Shown one piece after another: positions 61,011 through 64,000 of a DNA stretch of 64,000 bases. Origin of the DNA: Xiphias gladius (lineage: Eukaryota; Chordata; Actinopteri; Istiophoriformes; Xiphiidae); the NCBI RefSeq assembly GCF_016859285.1, contig NC_053409.1, positions 20,655,976 to 20,719,975 of the forward strand, in the 5' to 3' direction. Under the pieces are notes generated by a model that worked only from the letters and a program-made list of their open reading frames with translations, ran no database searches and was not told the origin of the DNA. A program made the position numbers and the translations under genes. The first letter of the stretch is position 1. Each line of letters starts with the position of its first letter.

Positions 61011-62270
61011 GAGGCTGTGCTAAAACAATAAAAGCGTGTTGAGTTATTAAAACTACCTTTTTAATATCACTTTTGAATTCAGTCTGCCTTCATTTTATTT
61101 TACCGTATTTAATTGTTTGTTGCATTTTATTTTATTTATTTTCTTTTTGCTGTCGTTGTCCTTGCCCCGTCTGATTTGTCCCTTCTTCCATCCCATTTAC
61201 AGTGTGTAATACTTGGAATGCGATGAAATTGAAATTTGTTTTTTAATCAATAGTTGAGTAATTAATTAATTAACCGGTAAGTCTCTCGAGATACATGACC
61301 TCTATTACAAGAGAGACGTGGCCAAAATGACATTAGTGTCATATAGTTACACAAGAATGCAAATCATTCATTTACAACAATCACATAAAACACAACACAA
61401 TAAAGTCTTTTGGAAAAAAAATAAATAAAACGAAGGCTTCAACTCCCGCTACTAACTTGCTCACTACTTTTCTTTGTTTTTTATGTATCAGTATCAGTAA
61501 CCACGAGTAAATAGAAGTAGTAAGTGTCTGGTCTCCCATATTCTTAATTTCTGAGTTTTTCTGGGTATACCTTGTTTTGCTTTCAACCTAATTTTGTTTA
61601 AATCTAAGTCATATTTTCACTCTCTTTTTTTTCTAACAAACTATAAATCATTATCAAAATATATTTGGATTTTTTTTCTTTTATCTCCTTTCTCCAATTT
61701 TTCTATTAATTTTTTTTTCAAGTTGCACATTGTTATGTAATGTGCTCAACAGCTCATTTGTGAGTTTTATTGTCGTTACAACTTATTTTATGACCAAACA
61801 ACAAGTTTTGTTGTTTTTTCTTCTTAAATGCAGCTGCAGTTGTAGCACCGTATATCAGCCACAGGGAAGCAGCAGAGCGTGATCTTTTTAGGGCTGCGCA
61901 TGTGATTGAAAGTGCATCACATCTGTCAGTGTCACGGCACGACGCAGCAGGACTGATTCATGTGAAGTTTGAACAGTCTCTATACAGTTTTCATTAGGAG
62001 TATGAACAACCTTCCACTTCACAAAGATTTGGTACAGTTCTAATGGCTTTGCAAGTTGTCATCTTTTCTTAAATGCATGCAATGTTTTCTATGTTAATAT
62101 GTCTATTTTAATATATAAATATCGCCCCCCCCCCAAATAAAAAGAACATTAATTGATGTTACATAGTCTGAAACCTCCCTCGGGATGTGTATGAACTGTG
62201 GCTTCAAATCAGGGGCACTGCAGTGAGTGTGACCCGCTTTCAAGATGCAGTGAGGAAGAGGAGAAGAAGG
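61011..62270. other. Spacer between the divergent shprh and grm1 genes
   Basis: AT-rich and non-coding. No recognised repeat; a C run lies at 62125-62134. Confidence 0.5.
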
Positions 62271-62442
62271 GGGCACCTCATGATCAGTGCAGAGAGAGAC
62301 AGAGAGACACACACGAGGGGCGAAAGAGAGGGAGAGAGAGACGTTGAGTCCCGTTGTGTTTTCGCAGCAGAGGTGCTGGAGGTCCGGTCTGACTGCTTCA
62401 CAAGAGACGCAGACCGGCTATGTCCCGAACTGCCTGGTGCAG
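62271..62442 (+). other. Probable non-coding exon of grm1
   Basis: This purine-rich stretch (GAGAGAGACAGAGAGAC-like) ends in a good donor, GTGCAG|GTAGGT, at 62442/62443. The matching acceptor (CCCATCTACAG|GGAGAAG) opens the coding exon at 63402. The 5' limit is not known. Confidence 0.45.
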
Positions 62443-63401
62443 GTAGGTGAAGTCATGTCAGTGATTAGATGCGGCGCTTGGCAGACGCAGCCTCCCTACT
62501 TAACATGTGGCCGATTTCCCAAACCTGCTCGAATATTCAGTCGGCTCCGCCAATTAAGCTCCGCGGTCTGATTTGGGATGCATGTGCATGCAGGTGACGC
62601 TGCCTTTGAAAAATGTGGTCCCGTGCGGTGAAACTGCTTGCGGAGCTGCGAGTAAAGAGCCAGAGTCGGCTGTCAAACGGCGAAAAGATGATTCAGACAG
62701 AGCACATCGCAGGCTTGTGTGTGATGTCTGAGGGGTAAAAGTTGAAGAAGCAGTCGCAGGTTGAAATAGGGGATCGGCTGAGATCCTCAACAGTAACAGA
62801 GGCAACTCTCCCTGGTGCTGAAACTCAAAAAGGTTTCTCTTTTATAAAAGATACCTTTTTATTCCTCACATTCAGCATTTAGAGTCTTTAAAGGTTGATA
62901 TATATTGTTGTGGTTCCATCCTGTATGTATTTAATCACTTTATAGCAAAGAAAACTCTTATATTTTTGCCTTTTTGCATGTTTTTGATACGTTTTATATG
63001 GTGCGAGTCTGTTTTTACACTCCATGGGGCTGCAACCACGGCTGGATTACCAACCGGGCAAAGACAACAGATAATGACACTGCCATGTGTAGTGGGGGTC
63101 AATAGGGGCCCGACAACAATTTTTCACAGTCAGTTAAATGATTATGTTGTCAGAGAATAATTTAAAAAAATCAGTCTACAATCACGCAAGACAAAGAAAA
63201 ACATCAAATTCTCGCATTTGAGAATTTGGAACCAGAGAATGTTTGGTGTTTTTGCTAAAAAAAAAATGGTCAAATGATTGACCAGTTATCAAAATAGTTG
63301 CTAATTTTTGGTTGATCAACTAATTGATTAATTAACTAATCATTGCAGCTCTAGTTACATGTTTTAAAAATGGGAATTAATGCCCCTTGTCCCATCTACA
63401 G
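62443..63401 (+). other. Probable grm1 5' UTR intron
   Basis: It lies between the donor at 62443 and the acceptor before 63402. A partial family C repeat fills about 63105-63356. Otherwise unremarkable. Confidence 0.45.
63105..63356 (+). mobile_element. Partial family C hAT-like MITE upstream of grm1
   Basis: It contains TTCTCGCATTTGAGAATTTG, GAACCAGAGAATGTTTGGTG, TTGATCAACTAATTGATTAA and ends CATTGCAGCTCTAG. These are the end blocks of the same family as the two copies at 39.4-40.2 kb. Confidence 0.65.
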
Positions 63402-63415
63402 GGAGAAGCAGCTGA

Positions 63416-64000
<585 letters not shown>

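Noticed and set aside
62187-62571. Open frames over the presumed grm1 non-coding exon
   Set aside because: They are purine-rich repeats of Arg/Glu type that end at or cross the donor at 62443. The recognised grm1 start is at 63503.

Overview
This window looks like nuclear DNA of a bony fish, most likely a percomorph. The genes are intron-bearing vertebrate orthologues, syntaxin-11 is tandemly duplicated as in teleosts, and the spacers and introns carry several short non-autonomous repeat families that I recognise (from memory) as common in percomorph genomes. No virus-like element, CRISPR array or bacterial feature was seen.

Layout, left to right: the last three coding exons of rmnd1 (+, 121-716) converge on akap12 (-, 3093-11506). 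A repeat-rich spacer follows (11507-19568). Next is a tandem syntaxin-11 pair (+): a frame-disrupted copy at 19569-20460 and an intact copy at 22289-23176. A lone tRNA-Leu(UAA) lies at 24458-24540. fbxo30 (-, CDS 28486-30831) has a probable long 3' UTR reaching about 26.0 kb and a non-coding first exon near 31.8-32.0 kb. Then come a single-exon RING/B-box/SPRY TRIM gene (+, 33916-35307), a nine-exon ZP-domain membrane protein (-, 36833-43286) and shprh (-, 29 coding exons, 44833-60083). The first coding exon of grm1 (+, from 63503) runs off the window end.

The shprh, akap12, fbxo30 and ZP models were built by hand from splice sites and phases. All coding lengths divide by three: akap12 about 2040 aa, fbxo30 738 aa, ZP protein 377 aa, shprh 1663 aa.

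The genes do not form one pathway. They are a piece of the conserved vertebrate block that in human lies on 6q24-q25 (STX11, FBXO30, SHPRH, GRM1, and separately AKAP12 and RMND1). The TRIM and ZP genes sit between FBXO30 and SHPRH, which are neighbours in human. Three of the genes act in ubiquitin transfer (fbxo30, TRIM, shprh), but I see no sign that this is more than chance.

The points most worth a second look are: a nearly perfect 195-bp in-frame duplication in akap12; the frame disruption in one syntaxin-11 copy; two strong long inverted repeats (18373-18497 and 32944-32998); a G-quadruplex-capable tract upstream of akap12; and the ZP gene, which I could not assign to a named family. I found no convincing new biological system.
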